A DNA stretch of 50,126 nucleotides from GCA-2716065 sp036123135. GTDB lineage: Bacteria; Bacteroidota; Bacteroidia; Flavobacteriales_D; Parvicellaceae. The notes under the pieces are model-generated. The model was not told where the DNA came from, made no database searches, and saw only the letters and a list, made by a program, of their open reading frames with translations. How positions within the stretch are numbered: the stretch's first letter is position 1; each line of letters starts with the position of its first letter. This document shows positions 16,820-26,297 of the stretch, in pieces. A program made the position numbers and the translations under genes. The stretch is taken from assembly GCA_036123135.1 (NCBI GenBank), contig JAZADZ010000080.1, positions 1-50,126 on the forward strand, given 5' to 3'.

Positions 16820-17767
16820 ATGTCAGTATTAGTTTTTATAGAAGCAAAAAATAAAGTTTCAAAAGCTGCACTTGAAGCAGTTTCATACGGAAGTAAAATT
16901 GATTCAACTTGTGTTGTAACCTTTGGAAACATTAGTTCAGATGAGTTGTCAATAGTTGGAGAATATGGCGCAGAAAAAGTGTTGGTCTGTAGAGAACTAT
17001 CTGCAAGTAATGATCAGCAAATTACCAACCTAATTCATGCTGCTGTCGAATCAACAGGGGCTGAAATTGTTGTTTTATCACAAGATCAGACTGGTAAAAG
17101 CGTTGGTCCTAGAGTTGCTGCTAAATTAAATGCAGGTCACGTTTCTGGTGCTATTGATTTACCAGATACTTCAAATGGATTTCATGTAAATACCAATGTA
17201 TTCTCTGGAAAAGCTATGGCTAAAGTAGCTGTACATTCGGATAAAAAAGTTATCTCTCTTCTTCCCAACTCATTGTCTCCAGAAAAAACTGGGGGGGCTG
17301 CTGCCGTTGAAGAGTTTAGCGCTGACCTAGGAGAAGGTAAAATTGTTGTCAAAGAAATGAAATCTCAGGGTGAAGGAATCCCTTTACCTGAAGCCGAGCT
17401 TGTTGTTTCTGCTGGAAGAGGATTGAAAGGCCCTGAAAATTGGGGAATCGTCGAGGATTTAGCTAAAACCATAGGTGCAACAACTGCTTGTTCAAGACCA
17501 GTTTCAGATATTGGATGGCGACCCCATCACGAGCACGTTGGTCAGACAGGTATTGCCATTCGTCCTAATCTTTACATTGCAGCTGGTATTTCTGGTGCTA
17601 TCCAACACCTTGCTGGTGTCAACGGTAGTAAGGTCATTGTTGTTATAAATACTGATGCTGAAGCACCTTTCTTCAAAGCAGCAGATTACGGAGTTGTTGG
17701 TGATGCTTTTGAAGTTTTACCTAGACTAAACGAAGCCTTTAAGAAATTCCAAAATTCGCAAAACTAA
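16820..17767 (+). CDS. etfA: Electron transfer flavoprotein alpha subunit
   Basis: FAD-binding partner of EtfB, 315 residues. The N-terminal domain has VLVCRELSAS and VLSQDQTGKSVGPRVAAKL. The C-terminal FAD domain shows SAGRGLKGPENW, SRPVSDIGW with the conserved Arg, HEHVGQTG, and AAGISGAIQHLAGV. The spacing and order etfB-etfA suggest a two-gene operon for fatty-acid or amino-acid oxidation. Confidence 0.96.
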   Translation: MSVLVFIEAKNKVSKAALEAVSYGSKIDSTCVVTFGNISSDELSIVGEYGAEKVLVCRELSASNDQQITNLIHAAVESTGAEIVVLSQDQTGKSVGPRVAAKLNAGHVSGAIDLPDTSNGFHVNTNVFSGKAMAKVAVHSDKKVISLLPNSLSPEKTGGAAAVEEFSADLGEGKIVVKEMKSQGEGIPLPEAELVVSAGRGLKGPENWGIVEDLAKTIGATTACSRPVSDIGWRPHHEHVGQTGIAIRPNLYIAAGISGAIQHLAGVNGSKVIVVINTDAEAPFFKAADYGVVGDAFEVLPRLNEAFKKFQNSQN

Positions 17768-17835
17768 TTGCTTAGAAATTAGTATTTTCGTGTTACGCTA
17801 AAATTGGGCTAAGTCTCCCAGTTCTTTATATCAAT

Positions 17836-18435
17836 ATGGACAAAATAAAACTTGAAATTGCGGGTTTATCTTACAGCCAAACTCAATCAGGAGCTTATGC
17901 TCTAGTTTTAGCCGAAGCAAATGGAAAAAGAAGACTTCCAATTATCATTGGGGGGTTCGAGGCTCAAGCCATTGCAATTGAGTTAGAAAACATGACTCCT
18001 AGTAGACCGCTTACTCATGATCTGTTTAAAAACTTCGCCGAACAATACCAAATTAACATCAATGAAATTATCATTTACAATCTCGTTGAAGGTATTTTCT
18101 TTGCAAAGTTATATTGTGAACAGAATGGAGTTGAAATTCAAATTGACTCTAGAACCTCAGATGCAATTGCTTTAGCTGTTCGTTTTGAGTGCCCAATTTA
18201 CACCTATGAGTTTGTGCTCAGTCAGGCTGGAATTATTCTTGAAGATGAGGAAAATAGCGAAGATGAATCTGACTTGATTGATGAAGAATACGACATGGAC
18301 GATTTCAATACTGACCCCGTTGAAAGACTAACACTAAGTGAATTAGAACTAAAACTTAAAGAGTCGATTGATAATGAAGACTATGAAGCTGCTTCTAAAA
18401 TAAGAGACGAAATTAAAAGAAGAGCAGACAACTAA
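17836..18435 (+). CDS. Bifunctional nuclease-domain protein with C-terminal UVR motif
   Basis: 199 residues. Residues about 1-135 form a BFN (DUF151) domain: LPIIIGGFEAQAIAIELE, RPLTHDL, FFAKLYCEQNG and DSRTSDAIALAVRF. An acidic linker (about 138-160, rich in E and D) leads to a UvrB/UvrC-interaction motif (LSELELKLKESIDNEDYEAA followed by KIRDEI). BFN proteins have reported nuclease activity in some species. The UVR motif hints at contact with repair proteins or Clp-type partners. It lies 68 bases after etfA. Confidence 0.88.
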   Translation: MDKIKLEIAGLSYSQTQSGAYALVLAEANGKRRLPIIIGGFEAQAIAIELENMTPSRPLTHDLFKNFAEQYQININEIIIYNLVEGIFFAKLYCEQNGVEIQIDSRTSDAIALAVRFECPIYTYEFVLSQAGIILEDEENSEDESDLIDEEYDMDDFNTDPVERLTLSELELKLKESIDNEDYEAASKIRDEIKRRADN

Positions 18436-18444
18436 AATAAATTA

Positions 18445-20238
18445 TTGAAAACAGTTAAAAGAGTTATACTTGGTTTCCTTGTGCTTTTAATTACGCTCTC
18501 TTGCAGTAAAGTAAAAGAACCTTCAGCATTTGACTTAATTCTAGGAAAATGGAAACTTTCCAAAGTTGAATGGTCTAATGGCAGGGTAGACGAGGCCCCA
18601 AAAGAAAACTCCTATTTTCTTATTCTAAATTCCTCTAAAAGTCAGAATAATTTTAGCATTGATGGAGACAGAGGAACATGGTCTTTTTCAGATTCAATCC
18701 TATTTATGGAATACACACCCAACGAAGTACATTCCAAAATTGATTCACTAATTATTTTTAAAAATAAAAACTCTTATTCTGCAGAATTTAAAAGCGGAGA
18801 TGAAAAAGTCCTCACCATTGATGAAAATGGAATACAACCACAAAAACTAAGTTCAATGATGGAGCTAATTTTAGTGAATGAAACTGAACTGCAACTTTTT
18901 AGCGATGGTTCTCTTTACATTTATTCAAAAGAATTATTCGCTTCAAAAGAATTTACATTTATATCAATTTTAAGAGGGGCAATTGGTATATTATTTTTTC
19001 TTTTTCTAGGTTGGATATTTAGCGTAGATCGAAAAAACATAAATTGGTCTCTTGTTGGTAAAGGAATTGGTCTGCAGCTAATCATCGCAATTCTTGTTCT
19101 TAAATTTCCTTTAGTTGAAGCACTTTTTGATGCAATAAGTTACGGATTTGTACAACTTATCGGATTTACCGATTATGGATTTACCTTCCTTTTTAAAACC
19201 ATTTCAACTGGAGAGGTTGAGACTCCACTGATGAATTTTGCATTTAAAATTTTACCCACTATTATTTTCTTCTCTGCGCTGGTAAGTCTTTTTTACTATT
19301 GGGGAGTAATTCAAAAAATAGTCTACGCATTTGCATGGATTATGAAAAAATTCATGAAACTTTCTGGTGCAGAAAGCCTTGCAGCAGCTGGAAATGTATT
19401 TTTAGGACAAACGGAAGCTCCTCTTTTAGTAAAACCTTACTTACTCAAAATGACAAAATCCGAAATGATGTGCTTAATGACGGGAGGAATGGCCACTATA
19501 GCTGGTGGTGTTTTAGCGGCATATGTCGGATTTTTAGGAGGAGATGATCCGCAACAACAAGCATTTTTTGCCAAACATCTTTTAACAGCTTCTTTAATTT
19601 CTGCACCAGCTGCTATCGTTGCTGCAAAAATATTAGTTCCAGAAACTGAAAAAATAAACGAAGATCTAAGCATTAGTAAAGAAAAAATTGGAACCAATGC
19701 ATTAGAGGCAATTGCAAATGGAACCTCTGATGGGCTAAAACTAGCAATAAACGTAGGAGCAATGCTATTGGTATTCATCGCAATAATGGCTTTGTGTAAT
19801 GGCATACTTTTTCAAGTTGGAAATTGGACCAACCTGAATGAGTTAATTTCAGAAAACACTCCTTATTCAAAACTATCTTTTGAATGTATACTGGGTTATT
19901 TAGGAAGACCACTCGTTTGGATAATGGGTGTAAGCTGGGAAGACTCCATTTATGTCGGTGAATTATTAGGCATTAAAACCGTTCTTAATGAATTTGTCGC
20001 CTATCCAAGGTTAGGAGAAATGAAAGCAACAGGCCTAATTTCAGAACGTTCAGTAATCATGTCTACATACTTATTATGCGGATTTGCAAATTTTGCCTCT
20101 ATTGGAATTCAAATTGGTGGCATAGGAGCTCTAATACCATCAAGAAAAGGGTTGTTGTCAAAACTTGGAGTAAGAGCATTGATTGGTGGAACAATAGCAT
20201 GTATTCTAACTTCTACAGTGATTGGAATGACTTTGTAA
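18445..20238 (+). CDS. NupC-family Na+/nucleoside transporter with lipoprotein-like N-terminal domain
   Basis: 597 residues from a TTG start. Residues 1-20 look like a lipoprotein signal (hydrophobic core then TLSC, Cys near 20). Residues about 25-170 are a soluble beta-rich domain beginning LILGKWKLSKVEW, like a lipocalin-type fold. The remainder is a concentrative nucleoside transporter: N-domain with FLFLGWIFS, the gate domain with AAAGNVFLGQTEAPLLVKPYL, and the C-domain with GFANFASIGIQIGGIGALIP. It sits 9 bases after the BFN gene. The topology would put the lipocalin-like domain in the periplasm. Confidence 0.9.
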   Translation: MKTVKRVILGFLVLLITLSCSKVKEPSAFDLILGKWKLSKVEWSNGRVDEAPKENSYFLILNSSKSQNNFSIDGDRGTWSFSDSILFMEYTPNEVHSKIDSLIIFKNKNSYSAEFKSGDEKVLTIDENGIQPQKLSSMMELILVNETELQLFSDGSLYIYSKELFASKEFTFISILRGAIGILFFLFLGWIFSVDRKNINWSLVGKGIGLQLIIAILVLKFPLVEALFDAISYGFVQLIGFTDYGFTFLFKTISTGEVETPLMNFAFKILPTIIFFSALVSLFYYWGVIQKIVYAFAWIMKKFMKLSGAESLAAAGNVFLGQTEAPLLVKPYLLKMTKSEMMCLMTGGMATIAGGVLAAYVGFLGGDDPQQQAFFAKHLLTASLISAPAAIVAAKILVPETEKINEDLSISKEKIGTNALEAIANGTSDGLKLAINVGAMLLVFIAIMALCNGILFQVGNWTNLNELISENTPYSKLSFECILGYLGRPLVWIMGVSWEDSIYVGELLGIKTVLNEFVAYPRLGEMKATGLISERSVIMSTYLLCGFANFASIGIQIGGIGALIPSRKGLLSKLGVRALIGGTIACILTSTVIGMTL

Positions 20239-20333
20239 AACATAAATTATTCACGAATTCAAACACTTATTAACTTAAGAAGACTGCCAAACTTTCTAAC
20301 AGCTATATTTAGGCATCTTTTCACAAAAACAGT

Positions 20334-21158
20334 ATGAGACAATATCTTGACCTTTTAAACCACATTATTGAAAATGGAACACAAAAGGGTGACCGGACCG
20401 GAACAGGAACACTAAGCTGCTTTGGTTATCAATTCAGATTCAATTTACAAAAAGGATTTCCTCTTCTAACAACAAAAAAGCTCCATCTAAAATCGATTAT
20501 ACACGAACTTCTATGGTTCTTAAATGGAGAAACCAACATTGGATATCTTAAGGAACACAACGTTAGAATATGGGACGAATGGGCAGATAAAAATGGTGAT
20601 TTGGGGCCAGTATATGGACAACAGTGGAGAAATTGGAACAGTGAAGATATTGACCAAATTGAAAACTTAATTCTAGAACTCAAATCGAATCCCAACAGCA
20701 GAAGAATGTTGGTTTCAGCATGGAACCCAAGTGTACTTCCCGACCCAAAATCATCCTTTTCTGAAAATGTTGCTAATGGGAAAGCAGCACTTCCTCCATG
20801 TCATGCTTTTTTTCAGTTTTACGTTGCTGACGGCAAACTTTCGTGCCAATTGTACCAAAGAAGTGCAGATACTTTTTTAGGAGTTCCATTTAACATTGCT
20901 TCATATGCGCTTTTTACAATGATGGTAGCTCAAGTATGTAATCTTGAAGCAGGAGATTTTGTTCATACTTTTGGTGATGTCCATTTGTATAATAATCATC
21001 TTGAACAAGCAAAAATTCAGCTAGAAAGAGTTCCGAAAAAACTTCCAGAGATGAAAATAAATCCTGATGTAAAAGATATTTTTAGTTTCAAATTTGAAGA
21101 TTTCGAATTAGTCGATTACCACCCCCATCCTCATATAAAGGCAGCAGTATCGATATGA
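20334..21158 (+). CDS. thyA: Thymidylate synthase
   Basis: Converts dUMP to dTMP using methylene-THF, yielding dihydrofolate. 274 residues with the N-terminal RTGTGTLSCFGYQFRF, the nucleophile Cys in LPPCHAFFQFYV, YQRSADTFLGVPFNIASYAL, and the C-terminal region GDVHLYNNHLEQ. The standard single-domain ThyA length. Its stop overlaps the folA ATG by 4 bases (ATGA), which couples dTMP synthesis to dihydrofolate reduction. Confidence 0.97.
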   Translation: MRQYLDLLNHIIENGTQKGDRTGTGTLSCFGYQFRFNLQKGFPLLTTKKLHLKSIIHELLWFLNGETNIGYLKEHNVRIWDEWADKNGDLGPVYGQQWRNWNSEDIDQIENLILELKSNPNSRRMLVSAWNPSVLPDPKSSFSENVANGKAALPPCHAFFQFYVADGKLSCQLYQRSADTFLGVPFNIASYALFTMMVAQVCNLEAGDFVHTFGDVHLYNNHLEQAKIQLERVPKKLPEMKINPDVKDIFSFKFEDFELVDYHPHPHIKAAVSI

Positions 21159-21661
21159 TAGTTTCAATGATTGCAGCAGTTGCAAAAAACCGAGTTATTG
21201 GAAAAAACAACCAGCTTATTTGGAACTTACCAAAAGACATGAAGTTTTTTATGGACTCTACAATGGGAAAATACATCATAACAGGAAGAAAAAATTATGA
21301 AAGTATTCCTGAAAAATACCGGCCTCTTAAAAATAGAACAAACATAATAGTCACACGAAATCACAATTACCTTGCTGAAGGTTGTACAGTTGTAAATTCT
21401 ATTTCAGATGGAATAAATCTAGCAAGAGAGCATGGAGAGGAGGAGTGCTTTATAATCGGGGGAGGACAAATTTACCAACAAGCTCTTGAAGGAAACATGG
21501 TTGATAAACTTTACATTACCCACGTTGATGGAGAGTTTGAGGGAGACACTTTTTTCCCAGAAGTGGATTACAACAACTGGAAATCAACACTTGTTATGAG
21601 CAATGAAGCAGATCAAAAAAATCCTCTCGACTTTAGTGTTATTATTTATGAGAAAGGTTAG
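21155..21661 (+). CDS. folA: Dihydrofolate reductase
   Basis: NADPH-dependent reduction of dihydrofolate, 168 residues. MIAAVAKNRVIGKNNQLIW is the conserved N-terminus with the substrate-binding region, followed by LPKDMKFF with the catalytic Asp. GRKNYESIP and CFIIGGGQIYQQAL form the NADPH-binding part. It converges on clpX: the TAG of folA and the TAA of clpX share bases, a 4-bp antisense overlap. Confidence 0.96.
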   Translation: MIVSMIAAVAKNRVIGKNNQLIWNLPKDMKFFMDSTMGKYIITGRKNYESIPEKYRPLKNRTNIIVTRNHNYLAEGCTVVNSISDGINLAREHGEEECFIIGGGQIYQQALEGNMVDKLYITHVDGEFEGDTFFPEVDYNNWKSTLVMSNEADQKNPLDFSVIIYEKG

Positions 21662-22893
21662 GCTACCTTAAGCTTACTGATTTTTGAATTTGAAAATTTC
21701 TCTTGTGCATATGTCAAATCAATTTTAATCTGTTTTGCTTCTGAAGAGGGAGCCTCAAACATAGCATCAGTTAAGATTGCCTCGCAAATTGATCTTAGAC
21801 CTCTGGCTCCAAGCTTCAGTTCGATTGCTTTTTCAACAATGTAGTCCAAAACATTGTCTTCGATTTTCAATTCAATTTGGTCTATTTCAAACAGCTTTTC
21901 GTATTGCTTAATTAATGCATTTTTTGGTTTAGATAAAATCTCTCTCAAAGTTGTTCGATCAAGTGGATTTAAAAAAGTCAGTACAGGAAATCTACCAATG
22001 AGTTCAGGAATTAATCCATATTTTTTAATATCTAGCTGATTAACGTAAGATAGAAGATTGTCATTATTATTGAGCACACTATCATTTGAACCAAAACCAA
22101 TTGCTTGAGTTTTAACTCTTCTCTCAATTATCTTCTTGATGCCGTCAAATGCACCACCACAAATAAAAAGTATGTTCTTAGTCTGAAGCTGAATCATTTT
22201 TTGCTCTGGATGTTTTCTTCCACCTTGGGGGGGAACACTTACAACTGCACCTTCTAACAACTTAAGCATAGCTTGCTGAACACCTTCACCGGAAACATCT
22301 CGGGTAATAGACGGATTATCGCTTTTTCGGGCAACTTTATCGATTTCATCAATGAAAACAATACCTCTTTCGGCAGAGGAAACGTCAAAATCTGCTGCTT
22401 GAAGTAATCTTGAAAGAATACTTTCCACGTCTTCACCAACATAACCAGCTTCAGTAAGTACGGTAGCATCTGCAATACAAAATGGAACATTTAGGAGCTT
22501 TGCAATACTTTTTGCAAGAAGTGTTTTCCCTGTACCTGTTTCTCCAACAAGAATAACGTTGGATTTTTCAATTTCTACATCATCCGAATTTTCTTTATGT
22601 AATAGCCGCTTGTAGTGATTGTAAACTGCAACAGAAAGCACTTTTTTTGCATCTTGTTGGCCAATAACATATTGGTTAAGGTGCTCAATGATTTCTTGAG
22701 GTTTTAGCAATTTTAAATCTGACGCAAGCTCTTTGTTGGTTTTTAAACTAACGTCCTCTTTAATAATTGTATATGCTTGAGAAATACACGAATCACAGAT
22801 GTGACCTGTAATACCAGCAATAAGAACATTAACGTCTTTTTTTTCTTTTCCACAGAATGAGCAATGAATGGTCTCGATTTTTGCCTTTGACAT
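21658..22893 (-). CDS. clpX: ATP-dependent Clp protease ATPase subunit ClpX
   Basis: AAA+ unfoldase that feeds substrates to ClpP. 411 residues. N-terminal zinc domain CSFCG and CDSC, Walker A GETGTGKTLLAKSIA near residue 118, pore loop GYVGED, Walker B IVFIDEIDK, the ClpP-docking IGF in TQAIGFGS, arginine finger ELIGRFP, and sensor 2 LGARGLRS. It is downstream of clpP by 65 bases. Confidence 0.97.
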   Translation of the reverse strand: MSKAKIETIHCSFCGKEKKDVNVLIAGITGHICDSCISQAYTIIKEDVSLKTNKELASDLKLLKPQEIIEHLNQYVIGQQDAKKVLSVAVYNHYKRLLHKENSDDVEIEKSNVILVGETGTGKTLLAKSIAKLLNVPFCIADATVLTEAGYVGEDVESILSRLLQAADFDVSSAERGIVFIDEIDKVARKSDNPSITRDVSGEGVQQAMLKLLEGAVVSVPPQGGRKHPEQKMIQLQTKNILFICGGAFDGIKKIIERRVKTQAIGFGSNDSVLNNNDNLLSYVNQLDIKKYGLIPELIGRFPVLTFLNPLDRTTLREILSKPKNALIKQYEKLFEIDQIELKIEDNVLDYIVEKAIELKLGARGLRSICEAILTDAMFEAPSSEAKQIKIDLTYAQEKFSNSKISKLKVA

Positions 22894-22958
22894 TGTTATA
22901 AAAATAGTTATTAGCTATTAATCAAAGATTAATAGTGAAAGTAATGAGTAAAAATAGA

Positions 22959-23651
22959 TTACTTTGGATTTCGAATCAAAACATCATCAATCATTCCGTA
23001 GTCTTTTGCTTCAGTAGAAGTCATCCAATAATCTCTGTCGCTATCTTTCCAAACCTGCTTTTCATCTTTTCCTGAATGAAATGATATGATTGAATATAAT
23101 TCCTTCTTCAGCTTTTGAATTTCTCTAGCCGTAATTTCAATATCGGAGGCTTGACCTTGAGCACCACCAAGCGGTTGATGAATCATCACTCTTGAATGCT
23201 TTAAACCAGTTCGTTTGCCGTCAGCACCTGCACACAACAAAACAGCGCCCATTGATGCCGCCATGCCTATACAAATGGTTGCAACATCCGGGTTAATGTA
23301 TTGCATAGTATCGTATATACCTAAACCTGCATAAACCGATCCACCTGGTGAGTTTATGTAAATCTGTATGTCTTTTTTTGCATCTATCGACTCTAAAAAC
23401 AACAATTGAGCGGTAACAATATTAGCTACATAGTCATCTATTCCTGTCCCAAGAAATATAATACGGTCCATCATCAACCTTGAAAAAACATCCATAACAG
23501 CGATATTCATCTGCCGTTCTTCGATTATATTTGGAGTCATATTTGATGGGACTTTAGCAATTGCAGACATGTAATTTTCCACAGTTAGGCTTGAAATTCC
23601 CATATGCTTCACAGCATATTTCTTAAATTCATTTTGATTAAAATTATGCAT
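22959..23651 (-). CDS. clpP: ATP-dependent Clp protease proteolytic subunit
   Basis: Serine protease of the Clp complex, 230 residues, in the gene order tig-clpP-clpX. The nucleophile Ser is in GMAASMGAVLL, the His in MIHQPLGGAQGQASD, and the Asp lies in the C-terminal helix region. The N-terminus before the mature region (about 35 residues, NEFKKYAVKHMGIS) is longer than in E. coli and is typical of Bacteroidota ClpP, possibly removed by self-processing. Confidence 0.97.
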   Translation of the reverse strand: MHNFNQNEFKKYAVKHMGISSLTVENYMSAIAKVPSNMTPNIIEERQMNIAVMDVFSRLMMDRIIFLGTGIDDYVANIVTAQLLFLESIDAKKDIQIYINSPGGSVYAGLGIYDTMQYINPDVATICIGMAASMGAVLLCAGADGKRTGLKHSRVMIHQPLGGAQGQASDIEITAREIQKLKKELYSIISFHSGKDEKQVWKDSDRDYWMTSTEAKDYGMIDDVLIRNPK

Positions 23652-23738
23652 AGTTGTTTTTCTTTAATTAACCTAAGGTTAAAATTAACATTTATAGAAC
23701 GGATTAAACAACTTTGTGGAGGAAACAAGCAAAAGAAA

Positions 23739-25091
23739 TTACATTTCTGAAGCAAGCTTTACAAAATCATCATAGGAAACCTGCTTCTCAGAAATCTTTA
23801 GATTTTCTTTTAAAAAAATAAGCACTTTCTGATCGTACATCATATCGAAAATTTTTCTTGACTCTTCTTTATTTGAAAGAACATTCTGAGCTGCTTTGGA
23901 CAGCTCTTCATCTGCAGGAATCATCATTCCATATTGGCTGTACTGGGAAGAAAGAAGTTCTTTTGTTCTAGAAACTACCTCATCACTATCTACTTTTATA
24001 GCGTTATCTTTAATAATGCGATTTTCGATTAATTGCCATTTTAAACTATTGGCGTACTGATCGTACTCTTTTTCAATCTGGTCTTTTGTAGCATCTTTAT
24101 TAGTAGATAGAATCCACTTCTTCAAAAATTTATCAGGTAAACTTAGTTTTAACTTTTTGATTAAAGCATCCGAAACATTCTTCTTAAATATTCGATCACT
24201 ATCTCCCACAAACATCTTTTCTAAATCTTTGCTAACTCTTTCTCTAAAAGATTCAATGTTATCAATTTCACCTTGACCAAAAACTTTATCAAACAATGCA
24301 TTGTCTAAATTGGCTGGAGAAAGTCTTTTTATTTCATTTACGGTAAGTTGAACGTCATTAGAAAATGAAGCCGCTCTTTCTTTATCAATTCCAAGCATTG
24401 CAGCCATATCAGCATCTCCTTTTGAAATTTTTCTAGGATCTATTTGAATAACATCTCCAGATTTTAATCCGATTAATTTCTTTTTAGATTTTTTGTCGTC
24501 AACAAACTCGATTGAAACAGTAGACGATTGACTAAAGCCATCTTGAACTACATTACCGTCTTTATCTAGCTCGCTGAAAGAAGCCATAATCATATCACTT
24601 TCAGAAGACTCATCAACAATTCCTAGCTTACCATATCTTTTTGCAAAGTCATTAATTTGTTTGTCAATTAGTTTTTCATCAATTTTTACCTTAAAAAAGG
24701 TGTGCTTGTCTCTACCAGGAATTTTCAATTCAAACTCAGGGGCAATTCCAATTTCATATTCAAATTCGAAATCTCCCGGATTCTTCCAATCAAAATTTAT
24801 ATTTTCATCCGCCTTTGGAAGAGGATTTCCTAGGATGTTTATTTCATTATCAGTGATGTGCTTTTGAATTGAATGGCTTAAAATTTTATCTATTTCTTCA
24901 GCTAGAATTGATGGACCATATTTCTTTTTAATAACAGAGGTTGGAATGTGTCCTTTTCTAAATCCAGGTAACTGAATTTGTTTTTTGTAATTTTTTAGAG
25001 AGCTTTCGTATGAACCATTGTAATCTTCATTGCTGATTTTGACTTTAAGAATGGCATTTAAAGCATCAATATTTTCTATTTTAACATCCAT
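23739..25091 (-). CDS. tig: Trigger factor
   Basis: Ribosome-bound peptidyl-prolyl isomerase chaperone at the exit tunnel. 450 residues. The ribosome-binding signature is PGFRKGHIP near residue 42. A degraded middle PPIase-like region is followed by a long helical C-terminal chaperone domain with FDKVFGQ. It is first in the tig-clpP-clpX group, 87 bases from clpP. It lies downstream of a tRNA-Leu and its hairpin. Confidence 0.93.
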   Translation of the reverse strand: MDVKIENIDALNAILKVKISNEDYNGSYESSLKNYKKQIQLPGFRKGHIPTSVIKKKYGPSILAEEIDKILSHSIQKHITDNEINILGNPLPKADENINFDWKNPGDFEFEYEIGIAPEFELKIPGRDKHTFFKVKIDEKLIDKQINDFAKRYGKLGIVDESSESDMIMASFSELDKDGNVVQDGFSQSSTVSIEFVDDKKSKKKLIGLKSGDVIQIDPRKISKGDADMAAMLGIDKERAASFSNDVQLTVNEIKRLSPANLDNALFDKVFGQGEIDNIESFRERVSKDLEKMFVGDSDRIFKKNVSDALIKKLKLSLPDKFLKKWILSTNKDATKDQIEKEYDQYANSLKWQLIENRIIKDNAIKVDSDEVVSRTKELLSSQYSQYGMMIPADEELSKAAQNVLSNKEESRKIFDMMYDQKVLIFLKENLKISEKQVSYDDFVKLASEM

Positions 25092-25112
25092 AATTTATTT
25101 TCTATTTTAAAC

Positions 25113-25140
25113 CAAAAATGGTATAAGCTAAACTTATACC
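25113..25140 (-). terminator. Hairpin after tRNA-Leu, likely terminator
   Basis: GGTATAAG at 25120-25127 and CTTATACC at 25133-25140 form an 8-bp stem with a 5-base loop, 13 bases after the tRNA 3' end. In the minus direction it is followed by ATTTTTGG. The short U run and AT-rich stem make it a modest intrinsic terminator. Confidence 0.5.
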
Positions 25141-25152
25141 ACTTGTAAATTG

Positions 25153-25234
25153 TGCGGGTAAAGGGAGTCGAACCCCCACGCCTCGCGGCACTAGATCCTA
25201 AGTCTAGCGTGTCTACCAATTCCACCATACCCGC
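25153..25234 (-). tRNA. tRNA-Leu (anticodon UAG)
   Basis: The minus-strand gene starts GCGGGTA and its acceptor 3' strand is TACCCGC (7 perfect pairs) with discriminator A. The anticodon arm is CTAGA-CTTAGGA-TCTAG, giving UAG, which reads CUA. A variable arm (TGCCGCGAGGCGT) is a class II feature of Leu tRNAs. The T arm is GGGGGTTCGAGTCCCCC. CCA is not encoded. It stands alone, not in a tRNA cluster. Confidence 0.96.
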
Positions 25235-25265
25235 GGTTTTTGGATTGAACCCCAAAAATGGTGTG

Positions 25266-25295
25266 CAAAGTTATTTAATTTTATTAAATACAAAA
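25266..25295 (-). promoter_or_regulatory. tRNA-Leu promoter
   Basis: On the minus strand: TTTTG, then 17 bases, then TAACTTTG at 25266-25273. It fits the Bacteroidota consensus (TTG-N17-TAnnTTTG) and predicts a start about 25 bases upstream of the tRNA. Confidence 0.65.
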
Positions 25296-25345
25296 GTTTC
25301 ACCTCAAATTTGTTCTATTAACTTTATACTCAAATTAAGCTAACT

Positions 25346-26239
25346 ATGTTAACAGTAGACCCAATAGAACTTGGCAATCCAAAAGCACATCATTATCTAC
25401 TTGGTGCGGTTGGACCTAGACCAATTTGTTTTGCCAGTACAATTGATTCAGCAGGCAATCGAAATCTTGCTCCATTTTCATTTTTTAATGTGTTTAGTTC
25501 TAATCCACCCGTTGCAATTTTTTCTCCTTCAAGAAGTGGACGAACAGGAAAACAAAAAGACACGTACAATAACATCAAAGAAGTTCCTGAAGTTGTAATT
25601 AATTTAGTTAATTACTCGATGGTAGAGCAAATGTCTTTATCAAGTTCTCCTTACCAATCAAATGTTGATGAGTTTTTGAAAAGTGGTCTTACCCCTCTTG
25701 AATCGGAGTCCGTTCGACCCTCAAGAGTTAAAGAATCGCCTGTTCAAATGGAATGCGATGTATTTAATGTCATGGAATTGGGTGAAAATGGTGGAGCTGG
25801 AAATCTAATCATGTGCAAAATCAAAAAAATTCATATTCAGGAAAATATACTAGATACAAACAATATGATTGATCAACTAAAAATTGATTTAGTTTCAAGA
25901 ATGGGAGGAGATTGGTATTGTAGATCTGATAAAAATTCAATGTTTGAAATCAAAAAACCCCTTACAACCTGTGGCATTGGTTTTGATCAGATTCCTAGCG
26001 AAATATTAAACAGTACAATATTAACTGGAAACGATCTTGGAAAATTAGGTGGAATTGAACAATTGCCCAACGAAACGGATGTAAATGAACACAAACTCAC
26101 TGAACTTAGTGAACTTTTCATGGAATTCGAGGACAATCAAAAACAACTAGAGGTTGTGTTACACAAAAAAGCAAAATCGCTATTAGATAAAGATTTATTG
26201 GAAGATGCTTGGAAAACATTATTGGCTTTTAACAACTAA
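25346..26239 (+). CDS. Flavin reductase-like (FMN-binding split barrel) protein
   Basis: 297 residues. The N-terminal domain has the flavin reductase pattern: GPRPICFASTIDSAGNRNLAPFSFFNVFSSNPPVAIFSPS (positions about 24-63), then DTYNNIKEVPEVVINLV. These split-barrel proteins bind FMN and reduce flavin with NAD(P)H or act as partners of monooxygenases. The C-terminal third is helical, acidic and lysine-rich, with no recognised domain. It is followed by a DUF3127 gene 58 bases on, a pairing I recall from Flavobacteriales. Confidence 0.88.
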   Translation: MLTVDPIELGNPKAHHYLLGAVGPRPICFASTIDSAGNRNLAPFSFFNVFSSNPPVAIFSPSRSGRTGKQKDTYNNIKEVPEVVINLVNYSMVEQMSLSSSPYQSNVDEFLKSGLTPLESESVRPSRVKESPVQMECDVFNVMELGENGGAGNLIMCKIKKIHIQENILDTNNMIDQLKIDLVSRMGGDWYCRSDKNSMFEIKKPLTTCGIGFDQIPSEILNSTILTGNDLGKLGGIEQLPNETDVNEHKLTELSELFMEFEDNQKQLEVVLHKKAKSLLDKDLLEDAWKTLLAFNN

Positions 26240-26297
26240 CTTATTTTTATTAATTATTAAAAAGTTTAGTTTTACTTTAAATTAATCAATCAGAATT

